Origin: Nocardiopsis ansamitocini
GTDB taxonomy: Bacteria > Actinomycetota > Actinomycetes > Streptosporangiales > Streptosporangiaceae
Assembly: GCF_030268225.1 (NCBI RefSeq)
Contig: NZ_BSQG01000001.1
Location: forward strand, 1,291,299 to 1,355,298
Direction of reading: 5' to 3'
Length of the DNA: 64,000 nucleotides
Shown: in pieces, positions 26,501 to 34,839 of the stretch
How the letters are laid out: each line of letters opens with the position of its first letter
Position numbering within the stretch: the stretch's first letter is position 1
The notes under the pieces: generated by a model
Seen by the model: the letters and a program-made list of their open reading frames with translations, nothing else
What the model was told of the DNA's origin: nothing
Database searches by the model: none
Program-made: the position numbers and the translations under genes

Positions 26501-29175
26501 CAGCGGGGGCAGCGGTACCGGCGTTGCTGAGCGCCGCGGCGATCGCAGTGGGCTGTGCGACCGTCGCGGGCCGGGCAGGCGGGCGCCGCGCACAGGTGAT
26601 CGCACTGGACACGAGCGGACTCGTGCCTCTGGGGGCCGCGATCGTCTGGGCGCTCGGCGAAGGCCGGGAGCTCACCGCTCTGGCGACCGGGTTGAGCGGG
26701 TTGCTCGTTCTGGTGGCCGCGACCCACCCCGTGCGAACCCGGCCGGTGGGAACGGTCCGCGCCGACCAGGCGCTCGGTGCGCTGGCCGGTCTTCTGGGAG
26801 TGGGCTCCCTTCTTCTGGTGGGCGACCGGGTCGCGGCGATGCTGCTGGGCCCGCTGACGGTGGCCGGTTCTGCCTGGGACGCCGGGTGGGGAACCGACAC
26901 CACCCTGGCCACCGCGGCCGGGGGCGGCGCCCCGCTGCTCTTTCTTGCGGCCTGCGCCGTAGCGCTGACCGTGCTGGCGCTGCTCGCCGGCCTGGGCGGA
27001 GGACGGGGCTCGGTGGTGAGCGCGGGCTCGGCAGCCGGAGGGGTCATGGTCCTGTTGCTGATCACCCATCTGGCGATACCGGTGCTGCCCGCGTTGACCG
27101 CCGCCACGGTTACGGCGGGACTGCTGTTGGGGCGGGCGGCCCGCGCCACTGGCGCAGGTGCGTTTGTGGCGGCGGGGAGCGGACTCCTCGTCGCCGTACT
27201 GACCGTCGGCTGGGCGCTGACCACCCCGGCACGCACCGTGGCCGTACTGGGTGCGCTCGGGGTACTGGGCGTCGTGGCGACGCTGGCCGTGTCCGCTCGG
27301 ACCCGGGCCGATGCGCCGGTTGCCGCTGCGGTACCGGTCGTTGTCGCGGGAACGGGGCTGGCACTGGCCGTCCAGGCCGGGTACGCGGCGCTGCCTCGTG
27401 TGGGCGTCGCGGTCGATCCCGCTGGACTCCCCTACGTGGCGCTGGCGCTGGCCGCGGTGCTCGGCGTCGCGGCACAGTTGTCGTCGGCGCGATCGCGGCG
27501 CGGTGCCGCAGCATGGCTGCGCACGGCCGTGGCGCCGAATCGGGCCGCGGCACAACGGTGGCACGACCACGCGACGGCCACGGTACGACCGGACGGCACG
27601 GAACGACCGGAGCGACGGGGCGGCCTCGTGGTGGCGGCGCTGGCACTGATGGTGAGTGCCGCCCTGGCCACCGGGGCAACGGGGTCGGCTCCGCTGGTGG
27701 CGGCCCTCTCCGGGGTGCTGCTGATCGGACTGGCGGGCACCCTGGCGCGTGTTCCCGCGACGGGGGTGGCCGTGCTGGGAGCGCTGTGCGTGACAGCGGC
27801 GATGGTCACCGCGGTACCACGGTTGGGCATGATCCTGCTCGCCCCCTACACCTGGGTCGTGGCGGCCTGGACCGGGACGGGCCCGGAGGGTCTGCTCGCC
27901 CCGGCCTCGGGTGTCCTTGCTCCGTGGGGCGGGATCGAGCCCGATCCGCTGACTCTTCCAGTCGTCACGGTGAGCGGCCTGGCGGTGCTGGTTCTGTTGT
28001 GGACGCGCGTCCCGAAGGCCGTGGCCCCGGCCGCGGTCCTCATGGCCACACCGGTACTGGCCCCCTATGCGGTGGTCACGAACCTGGGCTACGGCATGGC
28101 CCTGGGATGGTTGCTGCTCGTGGCCACCGCGCTGGGCGGGGTCGCGGCGCTGTCCGGGCGCCCCGGATTCGCCGTCTTCACCGGGGTGGTGGCACTGTGG
28201 CCGGCCGGCCTGGCCGTGGCCTGGAGCCTGGCCGAGCCGGGCGCGACGCTGGTCGTCACCGGGCTGGTGACGGTCGTGGCCGCCAGTTGCCTTGTCATCG
28301 CGGGACACCGTCCGTCGCGTCCGGCCTCCACCGGGGCATCGGACACTGCTTTCGCCGTCGGTGCGGGAGTGGTCGCGGTACTGGCAAGCGGAGGTTTCGC
28401 GGCGGCTGTGCCGTTGGCCTTCGGCCATCCCCCGGAGACGGCGGCACTGGCGCTGGTCGTGGTGGTTGCAGGGGTACTGCTGATGCCCTACCTGGTGCGA
28501 CCGGACCGCGGCGTGCTGATGGCCGCCGAGGGTGCGGCGGGGGTCCTCGGGCTGGCCGCTGTCCTGCTGGCGCTGATCGGCGGACGGCCGGAGATGGCCG
28601 GCACGGTGCTGGCCGGCCTCGGTGTGATCGCCCTGAGCGCGGCACCGCGCCCCGGACGCGCGCCGCTGGGCGCTGTCGGAGCGATGCTGATGATGGCTTC
28701 CGTCTGGGTGTTCCTGGGCTGGCTACAGGTCGGGGCGCCCGAACCCTACACACTGTTGCCTGCTCTCGCGGCACTGGCCGTCGGAAGGGAGTGGCGCGGG
28801 CGTCGGCCCGGAACGAGGACCTGGATGGCGTACGGCCCTGGCCTTGCCCTGTTGTTCCTTCCCGGTCTCGGGGCCACCTACCTGGCTTCCGGGGCCGAGC
28901 CGTGGCGGATCGGAGTGCTCGCCGCGAGCGCCCTGGCCGCGACGCTGGCCGGGGCTCGGTGGCGACTCCTGGCACCGCTGCTGACGGGGTCGGTCACCCT
29001 GGTGCTGGCAGCAGCCCAGGCGTTCGGGCCACCACTGTGGCAGACGGTGCTGACGCTGCCCAACTGGATTCCGGTGGGTGTTGCGGGGGTTCTGCTCCTG
29101 GCGGTCGGGGCCCGCTACGAACGGCGCCTGCGCGACCTGCGTCGCCTGGGTCATGCCCTGCGCCGCATGGAGTAG
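23542..29175 (+). CDS. Giant multi-spanning membrane protein with zinc ribbon (SCO7613-type)
   Basis: The product is 1877 residues. The first 30 carry a four-cysteine zinc ribbon (C10, C13, C24, C27). A basic helical segment with LGRVLARIRAVEQRRSRLYL and a Pro-rich linker to about residue 160 follow. From SVQNVLLALGGLLIAVAAAV onward the protein is a nearly unbroken series of several dozen Ala/Val/Leu/Gly-rich membrane helices, ending in a basic tail. The layout matches the actinobacterial family named after the SCO7613 C-terminal domain. No catalytic motif is visible, and the function is unknown. The ATG at 23542 is chosen because it starts the zinc ribbon; an earlier in-frame start at 23506 adds 12 residues. 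A terminator follows at 29209. Confidence 0.85.
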   Translation: MNAYGPDAPCPDCGTRLAPWSAMCHVCGLPSSGATAKSLGRVLARIRAVEQRRSRLYLQRDTLLLHLRSQRDAAAAAHRARMARLSPAPRPGPAFGPPQPAPAEVGPAPHRFSPPPWAPAPGRPSAALGSPVAASPPVEHQRGSGPAHSAAVAAPSGPRARPRLELSSFSVQNVLLALGGLLIAVAAAVFTIVSWSDLGVGTRALVLGGLTALAAVAARPLHRRGMGSTAETFGVLAAVLLCLNAIALWIVTDLPLPVAGYTAAALAAICALLVAYPLLVPLRGPRVVAAVLAQPVPILVGIAVWPSFEVLPLALATTALGNVVVRSTPRAAAQQGLLSTAAAISWVAAIITASLFALVNATIGALGGEAGEFARWPTVALLLCGAVAVLEARAGRWATGRAAAGAGAALSWLLVPPVAVGGFLPSPVWALLSLAVAAMIASVVVGLLPAAHRHGPRFVVVGTLGVAGLVGAVGLLPLLDLLGPLSRPGQGHVLLVGSAVPWGAGLLWTLSAVVAGTVVVTVSRAPAWSAATGLAGIVLTGTGAGHLLGHTASVVILAITASVLVGIAALLRVPVEGAGSLWGPVARRRTVVTALMVSLPLGVLAASGSLADRGSAVAVVGALTVVVVAGAVLSGVRGAPPAVRACYSVAAVLLSSGATLGVNVFWPLPLGIVVGVLLGVAGTAVAAATALDRRRPSAPVSPSADTGAAVQVMAVDTALFVPLGLAVALAGTAGTGPAALALALATVPALAAGSHHRSLPRHAPAAVAWGAGIALAAVGLLSLPLLTQVVLGPFAQVGAVWAGPVGPLVAGQPELGATLSLLVLLGCAAWWPPVRHRGAGPISSTTAGTMGALIATAWLPAPLIPMALTVATVLLVTLSVIAGRHRTTTFVDKSTEVRMSGVAPVRVPVLSAGGPALALAGLTGTAAVAAGLAGPVTTVVVLGVLAATSGAAAVLAAPVATRAATAVAGVLALTGLVWAALVYAQATAGAAVPALLSAAAIAVGCATVAGRAGGRRAQVIALDTSGLVPLGAAIVWALGEGRELTALATGLSGLLVLVAATHPVRTRPVGTVRADQALGALAGLLGVGSLLLVGDRVAAMLLGPLTVAGSAWDAGWGTDTTLATAAGGGAPLLFLAACAVALTVLALLAGLGGGRGSVVSAGSAAGGVMVLLLITHLAIPVLPALTAATVTAGLLLGRAARATGAGAFVAAGSGLLVAVLTVGWALTTPARTVAVLGALGVLGVVATLAVSARTRADAPVAAAVPVVVAGTGLALAVQAGYAALPRVGVAVDPAGLPYVALALAAVLGVAAQLSSARSRRGAAAWLRTAVAPNRAAAQRWHDHATATVRPDGTERPERRGGLVVAALALMVSAALATGATGSAPLVAALSGVLLIGLAGTLARVPATGVAVLGALCVTAAMVTAVPRLGMILLAPYTWVVAAWTGTGPEGLLAPASGVLAPWGGIEPDPLTLPVVTVSGLAVLVLLWTRVPKAVAPAAVLMATPVLAPYAVVTNLGYGMALGWLLLVATALGGVAALSGRPGFAVFTGVVALWPAGLAVAWSLAEPGATLVVTGLVTVVAASCLVIAGHRPSRPASTGASDTAFAVGAGVVAVLASGGFAAAVPLAFGHPPETAALALVVVVAGVLLMPYLVRPDRGVLMAAEGAAGVLGLAAVLLALIGGRPEMAGTVLAGLGVIALSAAPRPGRAPLGAVGAMLMMASVWVFLGWLQVGAPEPYTLLPALAALAVGREWRGRRPGTRTWMAYGPGLALLFLPGLGATYLASGAEPWRIGVLAASALAATLAGARWRLLAPLLTGSVTLVLAAAQAFGPPLWQTVLTLPNWIPVGVAGVLLLAVGARYERRLRDLRRLGHALRRME

Positions 29176-29208
29176 GCGAGGCGGTTGCCGGAGGACGGGG
29201 CACACGCG

Positions 29209-29240
29209 AGGGGGCGGTTCCCTTACCGGAACCGCCCCCT
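29209..29240. terminator. Bidirectional terminator between the giant gene and phoH2
   Basis: AGGGGGCGGTTCC (29209-29221) pairs perfectly with GGAACCGCCCCCT (29228-29240) around CTTACC. The flanking genes converge, so it can end both transcripts. Confidence 0.85.
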
Positions 29241-29260
29241 GCGTCTGCTTTCCGAGGGGC

Positions 29261-30601
29261 TCAGCCCTCCAGCATCTCGGTGACCAGTGCGGCGATCGGA
29301 GAGCGCTCCGACCTGGTCAGCGTGACGTGGGCGAAGAGGGGATGGCCCTTGAGCTTCTCGACCACGGCGACCACGCCGTCGTAACGCCCGACCCGCAGGT
29401 TGTCGCGCTGGGCGACATCGTGGGTGAGCACCACCCTGGAGTTCTCCCCCAGCCGCGACAACACGGTCAGCAGCACCCCGCGCTCCAGGGACTGGGCCTC
29501 GTCGACGATCACGAAGGAGTCGTGGAGCGAGCGGCCCCTGATGTGGGTGAGCGGCAGGACCTCCAGCATCCCCCGTTCCACGACCTCGTCGACGACGTCT
29601 TGCGTGGTCACCGCTGAGAGCGTGTCGTGGACCGCCTGCGACCACGGCGACATCTTCTCGTACTCGCTGCCCGGCAGGTAGCCGAGTTCCTGACCGCCGA
29701 CCGCGTACAAGGGGCGGAACACGACGACCTTGCGGTGCTGCTGCCGTTCGAGGACGGCGTCGAGCCCCGCACAGAGCGCGAGCGCGGACTTACCGGTACC
29801 GGCCCTGCCGCCGAGCGACACGATGCCCACATCGGGGTCGGTGAGCAGGTCGAGCGCGATCCGCTGCTCGGCGCTGCGGCCGTGCAGGCCGAACACGTCG
29901 CGGTCGCCCCTGACCACCTTCACCGACTTGTCGGGCAGCACCCGGCCCAGTGCCTTGCCCCGCTCCGAGACCAGGACCAACCCGGTGTGGCAGGGCAGGT
30001 CCCGGGCCGCCTCGACATCCGTCGAACCGTGCTCGAAGAGGTCCTGGATCTCGTGCGCGGGCACCTCCAGCTCTGCCATCCCGGTCCACCCGTGCTCAAT
30101 GGCGAGCTCGGCACGGTACTCGTCCGCGGCCAGACCGATCGACGACGCCTTGATCCGCAAGGGGAGATCCTTGCTGACCAGGACGACGTCACAGCCCTCT
30201 GCCGAGAGGTTGCGGGCGACCGTCAGTATCCGGGTGTCGTTGTCCCCCAGCCGGAAACCGGCCGGGAGGAGACTCGGATCGCTGTGGTTGAGCTCCACGC
30301 GCAGGGTACCGCCGAGCTCGTTGACGGATACCGGCACGTCGAGGCTGCCGAAGGCGACCCTTAGGTCGTCCAGGCGACGCAACGCCTCGCGGGCGAAGTA
30401 GCCCAGTTCGGGGTGTTGGCGCTTGCTCTCAAGCTCGGTGATGACAACGATCGGCAGGACCACTTCGTGTTCGGCGAAGCGGGTGATCGACATTGGGTCC
30501 GCGAGAAGGACACTGGTGTCGAGCACATAGGTGCGCCGCAATCGCGCCTCGTCTGAGGCACTGGTGTCGAGGTCGCGGCGGGCGGTCGAGGAACTAGCCA
30601 C
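29261..30601 (-). CDS. phoH2: PIN domain-PhoH ATPase (PhoH2)
   Basis: This 446-residue protein fuses an N-terminal PIN ribonuclease domain to a PhoH-like ATPase. The PIN part has [14 protein letters not shown] with catalytic D28, [10 protein letters not shown], and the acidic residues in LGDNDTRIL. The ATPase has Walker [14 protein letters not shown] and Walker [12 protein letters not shown]. Mycobacterial PhoH2 is a sequence-specific RNA helicase and ribonuclease, and this gene occupies the matching genomic place. I chose the GTG at 30601, with AGGGGGAG five bases upstream; the ATG at 30622 would overlap that ribosome site. Confidence 0.94.
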   Translation of the reverse strand: MASSSTARRDLDTSASDEARLRRTYVLDTSVLLADPMSITRFAEHEVVLPIVVITELESKRQHPELGYFAREALRRLDDLRVAFGSLDVPVSVNELGGTLRVELNHSDPSLLPAGFRLGDNDTRILTVARNLSAEGCDVVLVSKDLPLRIKASSIGLAADEYRAELAIEHGWTGMAELEVPAHEIQDLFEHGSTDVEAARDLPCHTGLVLVSERGKALGRVLPDKSVKVVRGDRDVFGLHGRSAEQRIALDLLTDPDVGIVSLGGRAGTGKSALALCAGLDAVLERQQHRKVVVFRPLYAVGGQELGYLPGSEYEKMSPWSQAVHDTLSAVTTQDVVDEVVERGMLEVLPLTHIRGRSLHDSFVIVDEAQSLERGVLLTVLSRLGENSRVVLTHDVAQRDNLRVGRYDGVVAVVEKLKGHPLFAHVTLTRSERSPIAALVTEMLEG

Positions 30602-30670
30602 TCGTTCTCCCCCTGGGCGCATTCAAGCACCCTAGACTCACGGGATACCAAGGACCGGGACCAGCCCCAC

Positions 30671-30690
30671 GAGGGCCGGGACCGGCCCTC
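30671..30690. terminator. Small hairpin between the prenyl synthase gene and phoH2
   Basis: GAGGGCCGG (30671-30679) pairs with CCGGCCCTC (30682-30690). Both flanking genes are on the minus strand, so it may end the upstream transcript or form part of the phoH2 leader. Nearby, ATTGAC (30708-30713) and GTCAAT (30721-30726) form a second inverted repeat that could be an operator. No T-tract is present. Confidence 0.35.
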
Positions 30691-30880
30691 ATCACGATGA
30701 GTTCCTGATTGACCAGGACCGTCAATGAGTCGGGGCCTCCCGAGCGGCAGGATGCGCACCTGCCACTGGATACCGACGGTACTCGGCTCGGGTGAAAGAG
30801 CAAGACCCCAGCGGCACCCAGCGTGTGAACACCGGGTTACGCGTGTCGCTTCCTGGTCCAGGAGAGAACTGGGATCCGGC

Positions 30881-31642
30881 TCACGAGCCGAAGCGTCGGT
30901 TCCGCGCACCGAAGGAGCGGAGCGCGCGCAGGAAGTCCACTTTGCGGAAAGCGGGCCAGAAGACCTCGCAGAAGTAGAACTCCGAGTGCGCGCTCTGCCA
31001 GAGCAGGAAGCCGGATAGGCGCTGCTCTCCCGAGGTCCGGATGAGAAGGTCCGGGTCGGGCTGGCCACGGGTGTAGAGATGCTCGGCGATGTGCTCCAGG
31101 TCGAGGCGCTCTGCGAGCTCCTCGATCGTGGTGCCTTTGGCCGCCTCCGACTGCAGGAGCGACCGAACCGCATCAGCGATCTCACGCCTACCTCCATACC
31201 CCACGGCCACGTTCACAATCAGACCGGGATTCTCGGATGTGGCGCTACCCGCTTCTTTCATGACACGGGAGGTCGCATCGGGCAACAGGTCCAGTGCGCC
31301 CATGGGGTTGACCCGGAAGCCTTCGTGTTCGAGGCGGCGAACGGTCTCCTCGATGATGGCCAGTAGGGGTTCGAGCTGCTCGGGTGGGCGGGTGAGGTTC
31401 TCCGTGGACAGCAGCCACAGCGTGACCACCTGGACACCCACCTCGTTGCACCAGCTCAGCAGCTCGAAGATCTTGTCGGCGCCGGCCTGGTGTCCCTTGT
31501 TGACGTTGGCCAGTCCACTGGTCTTGGCCCACCTGCGGTTGCCGTCGAGGATCACTCCGACGTGCCGGGGGATCTCGAAGGTTCCGAGCTTGCGCTCGAT
31601 CCGCCGTTCGTACAGCCAGTAAAGGGGGTCACGCAGCCCCAT
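30881..31642 (-). CDS. Cis-prenyltransferase, probably short-chain (Z-FPP synthase type)
   Basis: This 253-residue member of the UppS family has the catalytic motif HVGVILDGNRRWAK with D33, and later GYGGRREI and DPDLLIRTSGEQRLSGFL for diphosphate binding. The segment LWLLSTENLTRP replaces the AFSTENW-like segment of undecaprenyl synthases, as I recall for mycobacterial Rv1086. Its place near phoH2 and mca also fits Rv1086, a (2Z,6E)-farnesyl diphosphate synthase, and a Thermobifida enzyme of that kind is known. Z-FPP primes decaprenyl phosphate for wall synthesis. The ATG at 31642 follows AAAGGTGA. Product length cannot be proven from sequence. Confidence 0.85.
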   Translation of the reverse strand: MGLRDPLYWLYERRIERKLGTFEIPRHVGVILDGNRRWAKTSGLANVNKGHQAGADKIFELLSWCNEVGVQVVTLWLLSTENLTRPPEQLEPLLAIIEETVRRLEHEGFRVNPMGALDLLPDATSRVMKEAGSATSENPGLIVNVAVGYGGRREIADAVRSLLQSEAAKGTTIEELAERLDLEHIAEHLYTRGQPDPDLLIRTSGEQRLSGFLLWQSAHSEFYFCEVFWPAFRKVDFLRALRSFGARNRRFGS

Positions 31643-31834
31643 GAGAGTCACCTTTCCACTGCTTTGGGTACCGGGCGGTTCCGAAGGCGCGACGACCACC
31701 GCAGCGCTCTCGTCGGGCCGCGGGTCATGCGATCCGGGGGTCGCGGGGCCGCTGCTGGCAACAACCGTAACCAACGAACCGGCCGGCAACGGTCATGCCG
31801 ACCCGCGCGGTTCCCGGGATCTGCATGTCCCGTC

Positions 31835-32428
31835 CTACTTGACGGCGAGCGACTTCCGGACCCGTTTGCGCCCCTCGTGGATACGGGACTTGACCGTCCC
31901 CAACGCGAGGTCCAACTCAGCGGCGATCTCGCTGTACTCCATCTGGCACAGATCACGCAGTACCAGAGGGGCAACCAGATTGGGGCGATCGCGCTCCAAC
32001 TGGTCCAGTGCTTCCAGCAGGTCGATCCTGGAACCCGCGATGACGCTGGTGGTGCGCGGGTCGCTCTGGTGCGGAATCCGCTCGGCCTCGGTGGGCAGCT
32101 CCGCCGAACGCCGTTTCATGGAGCGGTAGGTCTGTCGCGCAGAGTTGGAGACCACTGTATAGAGCCACGTCGTGAACAGCGACTCACCACGGAAGCGCTC
32201 GATGCTGGCGGCGACCCGCATCAGCGCGTCCTGGCACGCCTCTTCCGCGTCTTGCCTGTAGGGCAGGAAGCGGGCGCATCGCCGCAGCACGTCCGGCTGG
32301 ATTCGGCGCAGCAGCTCCTCCAGAGCCGGCTGGTCCCCTGCCTTGGCGCGGAGCGCCAGTTGTTCCAGGGACTCCTCCGCGACGGGCTCTGCCCGGTCCG
32401 AACCGTAAGGCTGGTCTGCGTTGCGCAC
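31835..32428 (-). CDS. ECF-type RNA polymerase sigma factor
   Basis: This 197-residue sigma-70-family protein has only regions 2 and 4. Region 2 spans about residues 20-105 with LPYRQDAEEACQDALMRVAA and FTTWLYTVVSNSARQTYR, the -10 recognition and melting segments. Region 4 (about 140-195) reads LRDLCQMEYSEIAAELDLAL then GTVKSRIHEGRKRVRKSL, the -35 helix-turn-helix. No anti-sigma gene is adjacent; instead a Ser/Thr kinase gene diverges from it. Region 2.2 keeps its acidic residues (DAEEACQD), unlike the phosphorylation-activated EcfP type. The promoters it recognises are unknown. Confidence 0.92.
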   Translation of the reverse strand: MRNADQPYGSDRAEPVAEESLEQLALRAKAGDQPALEELLRRIQPDVLRRCARFLPYRQDAEEACQDALMRVAASIERFRGESLFTTWLYTVVSNSARQTYRSMKRRSAELPTEAERIPHQSDPRTTSVIAGSRIDLLEALDQLERDRPNLVAPLVLRDLCQMEYSEIAAELDLALGTVKSRIHEGRKRVRKSLAVK

Positions 32429-32476
32429 GGCAGATGGCTCCCAACTGAGATCGCTGTCCAGGTATTACACACCTCT

Positions 32477-32494
32477 CACGACAGCAGTGTCGTG
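32477..32494. promoter_or_regulatory. Palindrome in the sigma/kinase divergent promoter (site 1)
   Basis: CACGACA (32477-32483) pairs with TGTCGTG (32488-32494) around GCAG. It lies 49 bases upstream of the sigma-factor start, within its likely promoter or leader. Overlapping it, CGTGTCGCCCG occurs twice (32491-32501 and 32504-32514) with a 13-base period. Confidence 0.55.
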
Positions 32495-32542
32495 TCGCCC
32501 GAACGTGTCGCCCGCTTCTCCGGCTCCGCCTCTCGGTCCGAA

Positions 32543-32557
32543 CAAACGTGACGTTTG
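32543..32557. promoter_or_regulatory. Palindrome just before the kinase gene (site 2)
   Basis: CAAACGTGACGTTTG is a perfect 15-base palindrome with seven-base arms. It ends two bases before the AGGTGA ribosome site of the kinase gene, where a bound protein would block expression. Its sequence differs from site 1. Confidence 0.55.
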
Positions 32558-32569
32558 GCAGGTGAAGAC

Positions 32570-33976
32570 ATGGTAAAAGCAGTAGCTGTGGCACAACCGG
32601 AGCGTTTCGGACGCTATCGCGTTCTTCGTCGGCTGGGCTCGGGCTCGTTCGCCACCGTTTGGTTGGGACACGACGATCTGCTCGACACACCGGTCGCGAT
32701 CAAAGTGCTGGCCGAGAACTGGGCCCACCAGTTGGACATTCATCACCGCTTCGTCGAGGAGGCGCGCATTCTGCGCCATGCCGACTCCGAGTGGCTGGTC
32801 CGGGTGCACGACATCGGAACGCTTCCCGACGAGCGGCCGTACTTCGTGATGACCTACGCCGACCGCGGCAGTGTCGCCGACCGGATCGCGGCGGGGACGT
32901 TGCCGATGGACGAAGCGCTCAGGTTGTTGACCGAAATCGGCCAGGGCGTGACCGTCCTGCACCGGCACGGCACCATTCACCGTGACATCAAACCTTCCAA
33001 CGTGCTGCTGCAGTCGAGCCCGGTCGGAGAGCGGGTCCTGGTCGCCGACCTCGGCTTCGCCAAGAGCATCGACGAGGCGTCTGGTTTCACTGCTGCCGCG
33101 GGCACTCCCGGGTACATGTCCCCCGAGCAGAGTGTGATCGGCGGGGACATCGACGTGCGTGCCGACGTCTACTCGCTGGGCGCGGTGGCCTACGAACTTC
33201 TCACCGGCAAGCGTCCACCGCGTCCGCCGGTCCTGGTTCCCCCCAGCCGGTCCCGTCCCGGTCTTCCCCCGGCCCTGGACGAGTTGATCATGTCGGCGAT
33301 GGCGCAGAACCGCGCGGAGCGCCCACCCGATGCCGCCACCTTCACCTCACGGATCCGCGAGATCCGAATGGCCCCCGACCTCAAACTCGCCGAACCGTGG
33401 TGGCACCGCTATCGGGCAATCGGGGCACGGAGTGCCCTGGCAGCGGCGACCGCACTGGCGGTCCTGGCGGGGGCCTCCGCCGCGGCAGCCTCGCCCGGGG
33501 TGGAGTTGGTGGACGTCTACGACTCCACCGCCGAGATCCAGATGCTGATCCCATTGCCCTGGGCGCGGGAGATGCAGGTGAACGGCTGGTCCCCGCGCGA
33601 GCTGGGCATGCCCGGTGGACACGAGCCGGGGTTGCTGGTGGCCACCGACGTGGCGGCCTGGGGTGATCCGGAAGCCGACGTGTCGGGGGTGTTCGCCGGG
33701 CTGGTGAAACAGGACGGCGATCGCGGCCTGGCCGGGCTGGATCGGCTGGTGGGCTCCGCCCTTTGTCCGGGACATCCCCAGCGGCTGCGATTCGGCAACG
33801 GGCGCTGGGAGGGCGAGGTCTGGCAGTGGCAGGACTGCCCCTCGGGTGGTGTCTTCACGACGGCAGCGCTCAACCATCGCGCCTACGACCGGACGCTGTA
33901 TCTGGAGATCCGCCAATCCGGACACCAACCGACCGTGGTCGACGAGATCCTGGCGGGCGCACGCCTCACGGAATGA
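32570..33976 (+). CDS. Transmembrane Ser/Thr protein kinase
   Basis: The 468-residue protein has an N-terminal Hanks-type kinase domain (about 13-270): GSGSFATVWLG loop, catalytic K45 in VAIK, HRDIKPSN with D139, and ADLGFAK with D160 replacing the more common DFG. GTPGYMSPEQ is the activation segment end. A membrane helix follows near 290-310 (SALAAATALAVLAGASAAAA). The C-terminal 155 residues lie outside and resemble no sensor domain I know. There are no PASTA repeats. The ATG at 32570 sits five bases after AGGTGA; an upstream TTG is less likely. Divergent orientation to the ECF sigma gene suggests a shared signalling role. Confidence 0.93.
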   Translation: MVKAVAVAQPERFGRYRVLRRLGSGSFATVWLGHDDLLDTPVAIKVLAENWAHQLDIHHRFVEEARILRHADSEWLVRVHDIGTLPDERPYFVMTYADRGSVADRIAAGTLPMDEALRLLTEIGQGVTVLHRHGTIHRDIKPSNVLLQSSPVGERVLVADLGFAKSIDEASGFTAAAGTPGYMSPEQSVIGGDIDVRADVYSLGAVAYELLTGKRPPRPPVLVPPSRSRPGLPPALDELIMSAMAQNRAERPPDAATFTSRIREIRMAPDLKLAEPWWHRYRAIGARSALAAATALAVLAGASAAAASPGVELVDVYDSTAEIQMLIPLPWAREMQVNGWSPRELGMPGGHEPGLLVATDVAAWGDPEADVSGVFAGLVKQDGDRGLAGLDRLVGSALCPGHPQRLRFGNGRWEGEVWQWQDCPSGGVFTTAALNHRAYDRTLYLEIRQSGHQPTVVDEILAGARLTE

Positions 33977-34032
33977 AACCCTCCCGGGTCCGTCCCCGAT
34001 CAGGGCGGGCGTCCACGGCACGGGCCGACGGT

Positions 34033-34668
34033 TCAGTCGCCCTCGTACCCCGACAGGTCGGCGGAGTGCACGATCGCGGCGTATCCCGGGTAGGCGTCCT
34101 CTTGGGCGACCGGGACGTCGAACTCCAGCCCGGCCTCGGCGACGAACCATACCAGGGTGCGGAAGGACACCCCGTCCGTACAGGGCACGGTCCACTCGCT
34201 GAACCTGGCCTGCTCGCCACTGACCAGGGCGAAGCCACCGCTGTCGGTGATCGTTGCGTTTCCGGTACGGACCGGACCGTCGGTGGGGGAACCGCCCGGA
34301 CAGGCCGCCCAGGGGCGCCGCCACTTCTTCGGATCGTCCAGGTCCGCACCTTCCGCATCGATGATGCCGTCCTGGACGGCGTTGGATCGGATGTGCAGGG
34401 CCGAGTTGGGGCACTCGCCGCCGGGCTGGGGGTCGGCTCCGGGCGGGACGAGGCAGGACGCGGAGCCGCCGGTGGTCCAACCGGGCGGCAGTACCAGGTT
34501 GACGCCTTTGTAGTCGTGCAGACGGGCGTCGCCGACCAGGCGGAACCCCGTTTCCGCGACGGCAGCCGGATGCGCCAGGCCGGGGACGTTGCGCGGCGGG
34601 TTTCCCACGCATCCGCCCAGCGGGAGGAGCACCGCGACGAAGAACGCCACACCGGTGCGTCCCCGCAT
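34033..34668 (-). CDS. Secreted lipoprotein, unknown function
   Basis: The 211-residue product begins with a lipoprotein signal peptide whose lipobox LGGC places the modified cysteine at residue 20. The mature part contains LVGDARLHDYKGVNLVLPPG, several cysteines (SCLVPPG, GGECPNSALH, WAACPGGSP, TVPCTDG) that may form disulfides, and a beta-rich end. I recognise no family. Its stop is about 56 bases from the kinase stop and the two genes converge. The kinase's extracellular domain also has paired cysteines, but I see no firm similarity. Confidence 0.75.
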   Translation of the reverse strand: MRGRTGVAFFVAVLLPLGGCVGNPPRNVPGLAHPAAVAETGFRLVGDARLHDYKGVNLVLPPGWTTGGSASCLVPPGADPQPGGECPNSALHIRSNAVQDGIIDAEGADLDDPKKWRRPWAACPGGSPTDGPVRTGNATITDSGGFALVSGEQARFSEWTVPCTDGVSFRTLVWFVAEAGLEFDVPVAQEDAYPGYAAIVHSADLSGYEGD

Positions 34669-34839
34669 GGCTCCCCTCCCCCGTTTGTCGTGCAGGCGTG
34701 TTGCCGGGCTGCGCCGGGTGAACCCGATCGCGCCCTCTCATCCCATCAGACCGAAGGGCGAGAAGACGAGACCCTATCCGTGGCCGGTGACGGCTGGCGG
34801 GCACGTGACGCGGGAGAAGGGTGCTCTGCCGGACATCGG

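Noticed and set aside
24973-28428. A 1151-residue minus-strand frame inside the giant membrane protein gene
   Set aside because: It is rich in Arg, Gln and His with no domain, as expected from the complement of a GC-biased membrane protein gene.
26472-29384. A 970-residue plus-strand frame overlapping the same gene
   Set aside because: It is the Gly/Arg-rich shifted frame of the giant gene and has no ribosome site or family.
30727-30870. Possible tRNA-like or small-RNA remnant between phoH2 and the prenyl synthase gene
   Set aside because: I could not draw a cloverleaf and found no T-arm consensus.
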